From: Phycisphaerae bacterium RAS1
GTDB taxonomy: Bacteria; Planctomycetota; Phycisphaerae; UBA1845; Fen-1342
Length of the DNA: 64,000 bases
Direction: 5' to 3'
NCBI GenBank assembly: GCA_007859745.1
Contig: SMLU01000001.1
Span: forward strand, 3,224,001 to 3,288,000
Made by a program: the position numbers and the translations under genes. Below are positions 30,894 to 39,668 of this stretch, one piece after another. Position 1 is the stretch's first letter, and the number at the start of each line of letters is the position of its first letter. Below the pieces are notes generated by a model. It searched no databases. It saw nothing but the letters and a program-made list of their open reading frames with translations, and was not told where the DNA came from.

Positions 30894-33845
30894 ATGATCT
30901 GTGTGCCGTTGTGGCTGCGACGCATAACTTTCACCGCGGCGCTTATTTGCCTGGGCGGCGCCGCATCCGCGCCGGCGCAGGTCGTTGACGACGAAGACCA
31001 GCCGCTGCTGCCCGCGCTGATTGCCGATTACCCGGTCGAGATGCGCAGCCAATACGCGCGACAATGGCGCCACGACGACGGCGCGCTCGTCCTGGTCCTC
31101 ACCGGCGATTTCGAGATGCGCGCCGGCCGCCGCCGAATGACGTCCGCCAACGGCGTCGTGTGGATCTACCCGAAGTCGGACGAGGCCGGCCGGCGCTACA
31201 GCGAACTGGCCGTCTACCTGTCGGAAAACGCCGAAGTCGAGGAGCCGGGCGGGACGGTGACGATTGACAACGTGCTGCTGGTCAGCAACCTGCGCACGTA
31301 TGGCAAGCTCATCAAGTACCACGACGCGCACGCCGACGCTTCCGCCGAATCCGGTGCGTTCTATCAGCAGGCACTGCGCGATCGCGCGCTGATCGAGGCC
31401 GGAGCGCCGGACGAGACGGCCGGCGAAGGCGGCGTGGCCAGCCCCGAAGCCGTCAAGCGCCCCCGGCAGGACCGCCGCCCGCGCTCGGTCTGGGTCAGCA
31501 TCGAGAATCTCGAGTCCGCGCAGACGACGCTGGGTGAGCTGGTCTACGTCGCCACCGGCGGGGTCTACCTGTCGCAGGCCGGCGGCGCCAATCAGCCCTT
31601 CATGGAGATTCGCGCCGACAACGCCGTCATCTTCCCCGTCGCCGGCGGCGCGGCCGACCTGGTCGGCCGGGAAGCCGGCAAGGGACCGGCCACGGCGCCG
31701 TCCCGGCCCGAAGACGACGCGCCGGCGACACAGCCATCGGGTACAGCGCGCGGCGATGAGCGCGGCGGCGGTTTGACGCGGCAGGTGCAACAGTCGGTGC
31801 GGGCGGTGTACCTGGAGGGGGACGTGGTGCTCTCGATGGGCACGCAGTTCGTTCGCGCCAGCCGGCTCTATTACGACTTCGAGCGGCAGCGGGCCGTCAT
31901 GCTGGACGCGGTTTACCGCGCGGATGTCCCGGAGCGGCAGATCCCGCTTTATGTGCGCGCCGATCAGATCCGCCAGCTCTCCGAGCGCGAGTTCGCCGCG
32001 GACCACGCCAGCGTGACCACCAGCGAGTTCTATACGCCGCACTATCACATCGGCGCCGAGCGCGTGTACATCCGCGACCTGACGCAGCGCGACGCGGCCG
32101 GCCGTTCCACGTCTCCGGTTTCCGGCCAGTATGAGATCCACAACAGCACGTTGAACATCGGCGGCGCGCCGCTGCTCTGGTGGCCCTACAGCAAGGGCAC
32201 GCTCGAACAGAGCGAGACGCTGCTGCGCCGCTTCAGCTCCGGCTACTCGGACACGTTCGGATTCACCGTCGAAACCGGCTGGCACCTTTTCAACCTGCTC
32301 GGCATTCAGGCCCCGCCCGGCTACGACGCCACCCTGCGGCTCGACTATTACGAAAATCGCGGACCGGCGGGCGGTATCAACCTCGACTATCAGCGCGAGG
32401 ATCACTACGGCCTGTTCCGCTCCTACTACGTCAACGACCGCGGCCGTGACGAGCGGCTCGGCCCGCTTCGCCGCAACGAGTGGGAACCCAGCGACGACAA
32501 TCGCGGCCGCGTGCTCTGGCGCCACCGGCACTACCTGCCCGAGGACTGGGAAGCGACGCTCGAGCTCGCCTACATCAGCGACCCGAACTTTCTTGAGACG
32601 TACGAACGCCAGGAGTTCAACGCCGGCAAGGAGCAGGAAACCGTCTTCTTCCTGAAACGCGCCCGCGATACCGAGGCCATCACGCTGTTGGCGAACTGGC
32701 GCCTGCTCGACTTCGTCACGCAGACCGAACACCTGCCCGACATCGTCTACCGCCGCATCGGCGATACGTTCGGGTCGCCCTTTGCGCTCTATCACGAATC
32801 ACGGTTGGGCAACGTGCGCTACCGGCCGGATGACCGCCGCTTCTTTGATGAAGGTTATTTCGACAACACCGGCCAGACCGGCAACACCTTCCGCGGCGAC
32901 ATCCGTGAAGAGGTCGAGGCCCCGCTCAAGTCCGGAATCGCCAATATCGTGCCCTTCGCCACCGTCCGCGGCAGCTACTGGGAGCACACGCCCTTCGGCG
33001 ACGGCGCCGAATTCCGCGGCTACGGCGGTTATGGCGTCCGCGGCAGCACCGTCTTCAGCCGCGTCTTTCACGACGCCGAGTCCGCGCTGTTCGACATCCA
33101 CGGCATTCGTCACATCATCAAGCCGGACTTCGTCATCTGGCACGCGGCCAGCAACATGAACGCCGCCGAGATCACGCCTTTCGATTACGGCATCGAGACG
33201 ATCGAGGATTTCTACGGCGGCTCGATCGGCCTGCGGCAGACTTGGCAGACCAAGCGCGGCACGGGCGACAAGCGCCGCACAGTCGATCTGCTCACCTTTG
33301 ATCTTGAAGCCGGCGTCTTCGGCGACGCCAAGCCCGGCGACGTCTCGAATGGCTACGTCACGGCGTTTCGCCCGGAGAACAGCCGCGCGCGCAATTACAT
33401 CGCCGGCGATCTGATCTACCGGCTGAGCGACACGACGAATTTCCTGTACGAATTCAACTACGACATGAACGATCGCAGCCTGGACCGGCACAACGTGTCG
33501 ATCGCGGTCGAGCGCAACCCGCGGCTGTCCTATGTCTTCGGTTCGCGCTACGCCGGCGACATCGACATGAACCTCGTCGGCGGCGGATATAACTACAAGC
33601 TGAACGAAAAGCACATCACCGCGTTCCGCATGTGGTACGACATCGACGGCGGCGACCTGGGCGAGTTCGCCGTGAGCTATATCCGCAAGCTGCCGCGCTG
33701 GTACGTGGGTATGACGTTCGAGTACAGCAACATCGACGATGATTTCAGCGTGAACTTCTCGGTCTGGCCGGAGGGGATTCCGGAGTGGACGCTCGGATCG
33801 CGGCGATTCGTGGGGCTGAGCAACTCGACCGGCATTCGGCCGTAG
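30894..33845 (+). CDS. lptD: LptD-like outer-membrane LPS assembly protein
   Basis: 983-residue exported protein (signal 'RRITFTAALICLGGAASAPAQ'). The N-terminal half has OstA/LptA jellyroll features ('GALVLVLTGDFEMRAGRRRMTSANGVVW', 'VYLEGDVVLSMGTQFVRASRLYYDFERQRAVMLDAV'), and an acidic/low-complexity insert sits near residues 255-290. The C-terminal half is a long beta-barrel with alternating aromatic strands ('LRLDYYENRGPAGGINLDYQRED', 'FLYEFNYDMNDRS') and the LptD_C pattern. It would deliver lipopolysaccharide to the outer leaflet, supporting a diderm cell with LPS. Some planctomycetes carry such genes; LptE is not visible here. Confidence 0.82.
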   Translation: MICVPLWLRRITFTAALICLGGAASAPAQVVDDEDQPLLPALIADYPVEMRSQYARQWRHDDGALVLVLTGDFEMRAGRRRMTSANGVVWIYPKSDEAGRRYSELAVYLSENAEVEEPGGTVTIDNVLLVSNLRTYGKLIKYHDAHADASAESGAFYQQALRDRALIEAGAPDETAGEGGVASPEAVKRPRQDRRPRSVWVSIENLESAQTTLGELVYVATGGVYLSQAGGANQPFMEIRADNAVIFPVAGGAADLVGREAGKGPATAPSRPEDDAPATQPSGTARGDERGGGLTRQVQQSVRAVYLEGDVVLSMGTQFVRASRLYYDFERQRAVMLDAVYRADVPERQIPLYVRADQIRQLSEREFAADHASVTTSEFYTPHYHIGAERVYIRDLTQRDAAGRSTSPVSGQYEIHNSTLNIGGAPLLWWPYSKGTLEQSETLLRRFSSGYSDTFGFTVETGWHLFNLLGIQAPPGYDATLRLDYYENRGPAGGINLDYQREDHYGLFRSYYVNDRGRDERLGPLRRNEWEPSDDNRGRVLWRHRHYLPEDWEATLELAYISDPNFLETYERQEFNAGKEQETVFFLKRARDTEAITLLANWRLLDFVTQTEHLPDIVYRRIGDTFGSPFALYHESRLGNVRYRPDDRRFFDEGYFDNTGQTGNTFRGDIREEVEAPLKSGIANIVPFATVRGSYWEHTPFGDGAEFRGYGGYGVRGSTVFSRVFHDAESALFDIHGIRHIIKPDFVIWHAASNMNAAEITPFDYGIETIEDFYGGSIGLRQTWQTKRGTGDKRRTVDLLTFDLEAGVFGDAKPGDVSNGYVTAFRPENSRARNYIAGDLIYRLSDTTNFLYEFNYDMNDRSLDRHNVSIAVERNPRLSYVFGSRYAGDIDMNLVGGGYNYKLNEKHITAFRMWYDIDGGDLGEFAVSYIRKLPRWYVGMTFEYSNIDDDFSVNFSVWPEGIPEWTLGSRRFVGLSNSTGIRP

Positions 33846-33892
33846 CGAAGGCCATTGGCGTCCGGCGGCGTCCGGCGTGTCAGCGCGCAGGT

Positions 33893-33908
33893 GGGGAATC
33901 GATTCCCC
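33893..33908. repeat. 16-bp perfect palindrome
   Basis: GGGGAATC followed by GATTCCCC, 48 bases after the lptD stop, with a nearby CCCCAATAGTTGGG. No T-run follows, so it is not a clear intrinsic terminator. The rest of 33846-34057 is AT-rich and without a gene. Confidence 0.6.
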
Positions 33909-34057
33909 AATTGTGTCCCCAATAGTTGGGAGCGGCTGCGCACATTTATGGGACGGATGATCGTTCGGACTCAAATCGCTAGTTTTAACCGTCATCTCGC
34001 AAACGACTTATGAAAAATATGCGCGATCGCTAAAGTCGCGCTTCACTTTGGTATGCT

Positions 34058-34280
34058 GGGTGCCTATACCTCGAACGTCGAGACGTGTCGCTGGCGGTCG
34101 GGAGCCCGACGGCGAAGACGGCTCGGCAACGATCCGGGTGGATACCGGATCGAACACACGAAGTGGGCACGCGGCTGTCTTTCAAAAACCGTGTGTCCGG
34201 AATGTGCGTGAGGAACCTCGGGTCTGTCGGCCGCACTTGTGGAGCCCGGCGGCGGCCGACCGGGGTTCCTCTCTTTTTTT
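34058..34280 (+). ncRNA. Structured leader or small RNA ending in a terminator, class not recognised
   Basis: A 220-nt stretch with no open frame but successive helices: CTCGA/TCGAG (34070/34078); GTCGG/CCGAC (34097/34106); GATCCGG/CCGGATC (34131/34145); ACACACG/CGTGTGT (34154/34190); then a strong terminator. GTGCC near 34059 can also pair with GGCAC (34166) to close the 5' part. A TATGCT (34052-34057) could be the -10; its -35 is weak. The layout (aptamer-like folds plus terminator 60 bases before a gene) suits a riboswitch for the prenyltransferase. A free small RNA is possible too. Confidence 0.6.
34211..34280 (+). terminator. Strong intrinsic terminator
   Basis: Two stacked helices, AGGAACC (34211-34217)/GGTTCCT (34264-34270) and GTCGGCCGC (34226-34234)/GCGGCCGAC (34252-34260), followed by seven T (34274-34280). 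Confidence 0.85.
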
Positions 34281-34342
34281 GAATCCCCGTGCGCGCTCCC
34301 ATTCATTGACCCATCGCGCCCGCTCTCGCAGAATACGCCGCG

Positions 34343-35338
34343 ATGCTGACGCAGAATCAACCGATCCAGGGAGGGCGCCCGAGCCTCAACATGTCGCTGC
34401 CCGCCGGCCTGATCCATCGGCTTGCCGCCCTGCTCCAGCTTCTGCGGCCGGCCCAGTGGTCCAAGAACGTCTTTGTTTTCGCCGGCGTGGTCTTCGGCCA
34501 GAAACTGGATCATCCCGAAAGTGTCGTTCAGGCGTTGCTGGCGTTCGCATGCTTCTGCCTGGTCAGCAGCACCGTCTACATCATCAATGACGTGCACGAC
34601 CGGCATGAGGACCGGCTCCATCCGCGCAAGTGCCGCCGGCCGGTCGCGTCCGGGCTGATTGCCCCTGGGGCGGCGTTGCTGCTCGCGCTCCTTACGGGAA
34701 CCGTCGGGCTGGCGGGCGCGTTTCTCCTGGACCGCGCGTTCTTCCTGGTCGCGGTCACGTACCTGCTCCTGCAACTCGCCTACACCGCCGGGCTGAAACG
34801 GCAGGTGCTGCTCGACGTCATCCTGATCGGAACCGGGTTCGTGCTGCGGGCCATTGCCGGCGCGGTCGTCGTTCACGTCGAGATTTCGCACTGGCTGGTG
34901 ATCTGCACCTTCACGCTTTGCCTGTTCATGGGCTTCAGCAAACGCCGTTGCGAGTTGATCGCGCTCAACGAAAACGGCGGCGACGCCGGCAAGCACCGCA
35001 AGACGCTGATGTTCTACACGCCTGATCTGCTCAATCAGTGGACGACGCTGACCGCCGGCATCGCCGTGGTGAGCTTCATTCTGTACGCCACCGATGAGCG
35101 CACGGTGCACGTTTTCAAGAGCAACTACCTGGTGTACACGTTGCCGCTGGTGGTGTACGCCGTGTTTCGATTCGCCTTCCTGGTTGAGCATGGCCGCGTG
35201 GACGGGCCGACCGACGTCGTGCTGAAAGACCGCGCGTTTCAGGCGGCGATTGCGGCCTGGGGTGTGGCGGCGGTGCTGATCGTGTATCGCGGCCCGCAGA
35301 TTGCGGCGTGGCTGGCGCAGTGGGCGCAGCGGACCTGA
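34343..35338 (+). CDS. UbiA-family prenyltransferase, decaprenyl-phosphate phosphoribosyltransferase type
   Basis: Integral membrane enzyme of about 331 residues with eight or nine helices. 'LRPAQWSKNVFVFAGVVFG' and the first Asp-rich motif 'YIINDVHDRHEDRLHPRKCRRPVASG' (NDxxDxxxDxxHPxKxxRP) are typical of the branch that transfers phosphoribose to polyprenyl phosphate (Rv3806c-like) rather than ubiquinone synthases. The product would feed decaprenyl-phospho-arabinose or a similar lipid-linked pentose for cell-surface glycans. The ATG at 34343 has no ribosome site. It may be leaderless, from TTGACC near 34306, or the start may be the ATG at 34391. Confidence 0.82.
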   Translation: MLTQNQPIQGGRPSLNMSLPAGLIHRLAALLQLLRPAQWSKNVFVFAGVVFGQKLDHPESVVQALLAFACFCLVSSTVYIINDVHDRHEDRLHPRKCRRPVASGLIAPGAALLLALLTGTVGLAGAFLLDRAFFLVAVTYLLLQLAYTAGLKRQVLLDVILIGTGFVLRAIAGAVVVHVEISHWLVICTFTLCLFMGFSKRRCELIALNENGGDAGKHRKTLMFYTPDLLNQWTTLTAGIAVVSFILYATDERTVHVFKSNYLVYTLPLVVYAVFRFAFLVEHGRVDGPTDVVLKDRAFQAAIAAWGVAAVLIVYRGPQIAAWLAQWAQRT

Positions 35339-35370
35339 CCGCGAGCTTGCCGCGTGGAAACCGAGAACGA

Positions 35371-36582
35371 ATGGAACATCCGCAGATCATCACCGATCAG
35401 CATTCGCTCAACGCCCTGTGCGACACGTGCCGCGTCGCGGGCGTATTCGCGTTCGACACCGAGTTCATCCGCGACGACACGTTCGACGCCATTCTCTGTC
35501 TCGTGCAGGTCGCCGTGGGTAGGGACGTGGTGCTGGTCGACCCGGTTTCGTCGCCGCTCGATCTCGCGCCGTTCTGGGCGCTGGTCTCCGATCCGAACAT
35601 CCGCACCATCGTCCACGCCGGCAAGGAAGATTGCGATCTGTGCTGCCGCCTGACGCGGCAGCCGCCGCGGAATCTATTCGACGTGCAGATCGCCGCCGGT
35701 TTCGCCGGCTTCGGCTACCCGCTCAGCCTGGCGCGACTGGTCGAGTTGGTGACCCGGCAGCGGCTGGCGAAGGCCCAGACGCTCACCGACTGGAGCCGCC
35801 GCCCGCTCACGCCTCAGCAAGTGCACTACGCGATAGAGGACGTGGCCTATCTCCCGGCGATCTACGAGAAGCTCAGCGGCTGGATCGCGAAGCGCGGCCG
35901 CGCCGACTGGATCGCCGAGGAAATGGCCCGCTTCGAATCGCCGCTGTTCTATCGCCCGCCGACCGAGGACCGGCTGTTCAAGATCAAAGGCGCCAAAAGG
36001 CTCGACGGGCTGGGGCTGGTGGTGCTGGCGCGTCTGGTCGAATGGCGCGAGCGCTGGGCCCGCGAGCGCAACCGGCCGGTGCGGGCGCTGATCCGCGATG
36101 ACATCCTGGTGGAGATCGCGAGGCGGCGGCCGAAACAGGCGTCAGACCTGGAAGTGCTCCGCGGCTTCCCGCAGGCGAAAAACGCCAAGGTCGTCAGCGA
36201 TCTGATCGACGTGATCGCCCAGGCCGAGCGCACGCCGCGCAGCGAGTGGCCCGACGCCCACGAGCCGCGCGAAGACACGCCGATGGTCAAAGCGACGCTG
36301 GATGTTCTGTCTGCGGTGACGCGGGCGATCTGCTTCGAGGAAGACGTCAGCAACGACCTGGTCGGCGGGCCGCAGCGGCTGCGCGAACTGATCGACTTCG
36401 ATCGCGGACTGACGTCTGAGGAGCCAGTGCTGCTCAAGGGCTGGCGCGGCGAGTTCATCGGTCGGCGGCTGATCGACCTGCTGGAGGGCCGCAGCGAGCT
36501 GCACCTCTCGGGCTGGCCGGAAAGGCCGAAGCTGGAAGTGAGACGGGGAAGTAAGAAGTCAGAAGTCAGAAGTCAGAAGTAG
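35371..36582 (+). CDS. rnd: Ribonuclease D
   Basis: 3'-5' exoribonuclease for tRNA and structured RNA maturation. DEDDy residues: Asp and Glu in 'FAFDTEFIRD', Asp in 'VHAGKEDCDLCC', Tyr and Asp in 'VHYAIEDVAYLPAIY'. An HRDC domain follows (about 215-290, 'RNRPVRALIRDDILVEIARRRPKQASDLEVLRGF' in part). The start is the ATG at 35371 ('MEHPQIITDQ'). The last 15 residues ('VRRGSKKSEVRSQK') are encoded by a GAAGTCA heptamer repeat and are probably not functional. Confidence 0.9.
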   Translation: MEHPQIITDQHSLNALCDTCRVAGVFAFDTEFIRDDTFDAILCLVQVAVGRDVVLVDPVSSPLDLAPFWALVSDPNIRTIVHAGKEDCDLCCRLTRQPPRNLFDVQIAAGFAGFGYPLSLARLVELVTRQRLAKAQTLTDWSRRPLTPQQVHYAIEDVAYLPAIYEKLSGWIAKRGRADWIAEEMARFESPLFYRPPTEDRLFKIKGAKRLDGLGLVVLARLVEWRERWARERNRPVRALIRDDILVEIARRRPKQASDLEVLRGFPQAKNAKVVSDLIDVIAQAERTPRSEWPDAHEPREDTPMVKATLDVLSAVTRAICFEEDVSNDLVGGPQRLRELIDFDRGLTSEEPVLLKGWRGEFIGRRLIDLLEGRSELHLSGWPERPKLEVRRGSKKSEVRSQK

Positions 36583-36715
36583 ACCAGCAGACGCCGGCGT
36601 AGCGTCGGACCTCTGTGTCCGACGGCGATTTCAGCATGGGTGCCATGGGCGCCGTGAGTGCCATGCCAACGGCCCTTGCGTCGGCATGCCCACGCAAAGG
36701 CCGTGGGCATGACAC
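36555..36715. repeat. Heptamer array and stacked hairpins after rnd
   Basis: GAAGTCA repeated about four times ends the rnd frame (36555-36582). Then come GTCGGAC...GTCCGAC (36604-36618), a run of ATGGGTGCC/GTGCCATG and AAGGCCGTGGGCATG. A related ATGCCGACGG...CGTCGGCAT unit appears near 43264. Confidence 0.55.
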
Positions 36716-36796
36716 CCGAACTGGGCCGGAAATGAACGCCCGCATCGCTTGGACCGTGATTCCGGCGTCCTTCGCCGCGGCGCTTGGGAGTTGTGC

Positions 36797-37351
36797 ATGA
36801 ACGAGCCCGTTCGACTGGCCTTGTCGCAGACGCAGCTCCTGGTCGTCGATGTGCAGGAGCGCTTGCTTCCGCACATCGCCGATCACGAGGAGATGCTGGC
36901 CCAGTGCCTGCTCGCGATTCGCGCCGCCCGCGAGATGGAACTGCCGATCACGGTCTCCGAGCAGTATCCCGAAAAGCTCGGCCCCACCGCGCCCGACCTC
37001 GCCCGCGCCGCCGGAGACGCGCCGCGCGTGTCCAAGATGACCTTCAGCAGCATGGCTGACGCGGCGGCCCGTGAGCGGCTTACCGCCCGCCGGCGGCCGA
37101 CCGTGCTGCTGATCGGGATCGAGACGCACGTGTGCGTGCAGCAGACCGCGCTCGACCTGCTCGCGGCGCGCATGACGCCGGTGATTCTCGCGGACGCGGT
37201 CAGCTCGCGCCGCCGAGCGGATCGCGACGTGGCGCTGGAGCGGATGCGCTCGGCCGGCGCGGTGGTGACGACCGTTGAATCGGCGCTGTACGAGCTGCTG
37301 CACGAGGCCGGCACGCCGCTGTTCCGCAGGATTCTCCCCCTGGTGCGCTGA
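36797..37351 (+). CDS. Isochorismatase-like cysteine hydrolase
   Basis: 184-residue cytoplasmic hydrolase of the isochorismatase/nicotinamidase superfamily. Catalytic triad: Asp in 'QLLVVDVQERLL', Lys in 'RVSKMTFSS', Cys in 'LLIGIETHVCVQQTALDLLA', with the cis-peptide preceding the Cys region. The small size fits the YcaC/hydrolase group with unknown substrate (amide or isochorismate-like). ATG at 36797; GGGAG lies 8 bases earlier. It overlaps the next ORF by one base (TGATG), so the two are co-translated. Confidence 0.88.
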   Translation: MNEPVRLALSQTQLLVVDVQERLLPHIADHEEMLAQCLLAIRAAREMELPITVSEQYPEKLGPTAPDLARAAGDAPRVSKMTFSSMADAAARERLTARRRPTVLLIGIETHVCVQQTALDLLAARMTPVILADAVSSRRRADRDVALERMRSAGAVVTTVESALYELLHEAGTPLFRRILPLVR

Positions 37352-37638
37352 TGCCCCGCCGTACGACGCGCTCGCCCGACGACTCGGGTGATTTTGAAGG
37401 CCGGGACGAATTCGACGCCGCGCCGGACGAGTTCACGCCGGACGAGGACGCCGACGCCGACACCGACACCGTCGCCTGTCCCGCGTGCGGAGCCGAAGTC
37501 GCCGACTTGTCAGACCGCTGCCCCGTCTGCGGCGATTGGATCATCCGCAACAGAGGTTCGCGCGCTGCGTGGTGGATCGTCGCGACGGTCGTGGCGCTGC
37601 TGGCGCTCTTCGCGTGGTCGATCTTAGGCCGTATCTAG
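37351..37638 (+). CDS. Small membrane protein with N-terminal acidic region and zinc ribbon
   Basis: 95 residues: an acidic disordered start ('DEDADADTDTVA'), a zinc ribbon with two CxxC pairs ('CPACGAEVADLSDRCPVCGDW', broken around residue 50) and one C-terminal membrane helix ('AAWWIVATVVALLALFAWSILG'). Such tail-anchored zinc ribbons are common in planctomycetes, function unknown. Coupled to the hydrolase upstream. Confidence 0.8.
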   Translation: MPRRTTRSPDDSGDFEGRDEFDAAPDEFTPDEDADADTDTVACPACGAEVADLSDRCPVCGDWIIRNRGSRAAWWIVATVVALLALFAWSILGRI

Positions 37639-37657
37639 GCGTGCGGCCGCGCCGACC

Positions 37658-37709
37658 GGGGAGCATCGGCGTCTCGCCGGTGCGCACCGGCGGGACGCCG
37701 ATGCTCCCC
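37658..37709. repeat. 16-bp inverted repeat between convergent genes
   Basis: GGGGAGCATCGGCGTC (37658-37673) and GACGCCGATGCTCCCC (37694-37709) form a perfect stem. It sits between the ends of the zinc-ribbon gene and ahcY, where it could slow transcription from both sides. A related GCATCGGCGTCTCGCC string occurs at 30768. Confidence 0.8.
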
Positions 37710-37732
37710 GGAAACGGGATTGTGGCGAGGTG

Positions 37733-38998
37733 CTACGTTCCCTCGCCTGAGCTCGCCAGGTACTCCACCTGCGCCGGCGTGAGCTTGTCGATGCGCACGT
37801 TCATGCTCTTGAGCTTCAGCTCGGCCACCTCGGCCTCGATCTCGGCCGGCACGTCGTGCACCTTGACCGCCAGCTTGTGGCCTTGCTTATGCGACCACGC
37901 CGCCGCCAGTCCCTGCGTGGCGAAGCTCATGTCCATGACGCTGGCGGGGTGGCCGGTCGCCGCCGCCAGATTCACCAGCCGCCCCTCGGCCAGCAGGTGA
38001 ATGCTCTTGCCGTTGAGCTGGAACTCGTCCACGTTGCGGCGGACGTCCTTGACGACCTTCTTCGAGAGTTTTCGCAAGGCGGGAATGTCGATTTCGACGT
38101 CAAAGTGGCCGCTGTTGCAGACCACCGCGCCGTGCCGCATCTTCTTGAAGTGCTCCTCGCGCAGCACGTGCTTGTTGCCCGTGACGGTGATGAACACCTC
38201 GCCGAACCCGGCGGCGTCGCTCATCGGCCGCACGTCGAAGCCGTCCATCACGGCCTCGAGCGCCTTGAGCGGGTCAATCTCGGTCACGGTCACGAGCGCC
38301 CCGGCGCCGCGGGCGCGCATCGCTACGCCGCGGCCGCACCAGCCGTAGCCGCAGACGACCACGCGCTTTCCGGCCAGCAGGCAGTCGGTGGCGCGGACCA
38401 CGCCGTCGAGCGTGCTCTGGCCCGTGCCGTAGCGGTTATCGAACATGTGCTTGGTGTCGGCGTCATTGACGGCGATGACCGGGAACTTCAGCTCGCCTTT
38501 GGCTTCCATCGCCCGCAGGCGGATGACGCCGGTGGTCGTCTCCTCCATGCTGGCGACGATGTTGGCGGCTTCCTTCTGCCGCTTGGTGTGCAGCAGGTTC
38601 ACCAGGTCGGCGCCGTCGTCCATCGTGATGTTGGGCTTGTGGTCGATGACGGCGTTCAGATGGTCGTAGAACACCTGCACGCTTTCGCCGCGGCGGGCGA
38701 AGACCGGGATGCCGTAGTCCTTCACCAGGCTGGCGGCCACGTCGTCCTGCGTGGAGAGCGGGTTCGACGCGCACAAGGCGACCGACGCCCCGCCGGCCTT
38801 GAGCGTGCGCATCAGATTCGCCGTCTCCGACGTGACGTGCATGCAGCAGCCCATTCGCAGCCCCTTCAGCGACTTGTGCTTCTCAAAGCGGTCGCGGATC
38901 AGCCGCAGAACCGGCATGTCGCGGTCCGCCCACTCGATGCGCTTCCTGCCCTCCGCGGCCAATGAGAGATTCGTAACGTCGCCAGCGTGCTTCGCCAT
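37733..38998 (-). CDS. ahcY: S-adenosyl-L-homocysteine hydrolase
   Basis: Splits S-adenosylhomocysteine into adenosine and homocysteine, keeping methylation reactions going. 421 residues, typical of the shorter bacterial/archaeal form. '[22 protein letters not shown]', '[16 protein letters not shown]', the NAD-binding '[22 protein letters not shown]' and '[12 protein letters not shown]' are conserved family blocks (shown in parts). It ends '[16 protein letters not shown]' rather than the classical '...YRY', as in archaeal forms. The start at 38998 follows AGGAG by 11 bases; the long upstream frame is not credible. Confidence 0.95.
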   Translation of the reverse strand: MAKHAGDVTNLSLAAEGRKRIEWADRDMPVLRLIRDRFEKHKSLKGLRMGCCMHVTSETANLMRTLKAGGASVALCASNPLSTQDDVAASLVKDYGIPVFARRGESVQVFYDHLNAVIDHKPNITMDDGADLVNLLHTKRQKEAANIVASMEETTTGVIRLRAMEAKGELKFPVIAVNDADTKHMFDNRYGTGQSTLDGVVRATDCLLAGKRVVVCGYGWCGRGVAMRARGAGALVTVTEIDPLKALEAVMDGFDVRPMSDAAGFGEVFITVTGNKHVLREEHFKKMRHGAVVCNSGHFDVEIDIPALRKLSKKVVKDVRRNVDEFQLNGKSIHLLAEGRLVNLAAATGHPASVMDMSFATQGLAAAWSHKQGHKLAVKVHDVPAEIEAEVAELKLKSMNVRIDKLTPAQVEYLASSGEGT

Positions 38999-39102
38999 GG
39001 CGTGGATGCTCCTGCCTGTTCCTGTACGTGTATCGAGAATCCCGGCGTGTCGACCGGAAAGAGGCCACATCGGCCGTCCGCCGCGCCCGCGGCGAACAGG
39101 GC

Positions 39103-39131
39103 AGTATAGGACGGCGGGCGACGGGTCACAA
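39103..39131 (-). promoter_or_regulatory. ahcY promoter
   Basis: TTGTGA (39126-39131), 17 bases, TATACT (39103-39108) on the minus strand; leader about 100 nt. I looked for the SAH-riboswitch core in the leader and did not find it. Confidence 0.65.
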
Positions 39132-39223
39132 CATGGCGTTCGCGAGCGCCGATTTCGCGCTTGACGAGAGTCCGGCCGGCCGATATCAACCCGCGCCAGA
39201 TACAGGCTTCGGAGGAATTGGCG

Positions 39224-39589
39224 ATGTTTCAGATTCACCGTTGGAATGAAAACCCGTCCGGTGCGAGTCCGCTGCTGGACCCGGATGTGAATGAGCTCGC
39301 GCCGCCGGCGGCGCCCACCGACGAAGAACACGATGTCGAAGCGGACCTGAGCGCGTTCGAGCAGCGCCAGTTGGCCGAGACGCTGGGCCTTCGGGCCGCC
39401 GGCCGCCGCCGTGATGACGATGAAGAGGAAGAAGAGGATGCCGACGCCGAGGAAGAAGAGACCCCCGGCGACGAGGAGAGTGAGGAACTCGAGGAAGAGG
39501 ACGAGTTCGACGACGAAGAGTTCGACGACGATGATGACGTCGACGACGACGACGATGATGACGACGATTTTGACGACGACGAGGAGTGA
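39224..39589 (+). CDS. Very acidic protein, 121 aa
   Basis: ATG at 39224 behind GGAGGA, 7 bases. The first 60 residues are ordinary ('[25 protein letters not shown]', '[15 protein letters not shown]'). From residue 66 on, nearly every position is Asp or Glu, ending in runs of Asp. It resembles the acidic tails of RNA polymerase delta or histone-chaperone-like proteins and should be unstructured; role unknown. It is transcribed divergently from ahcY. Confidence 0.75.
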   Translation: MFQIHRWNENPSGASPLLDPDVNELAPPAAPTDEEHDVEADLSAFEQRQLAETLGLRAAGRRRDDDEEEEEDADAEEEETPGDEESEELEEEDEFDDEEFDDDDDVDDDDDDDDDFDDDEE

Positions 39590-39668
39590 TCCCGGGGGTC
39601 CGTGACGCCGCGGGCCGCGCCCGGCGGAAACGCGTCGCGCCCGGCGCGCGGCGATACACTTCCACAAC

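Noticed and set aside
39004-39130. SAH riboswitch upstream of ahcY
   Set aside because: The leader is about 100 nt but the conserved core sequences of that riboswitch were not found.
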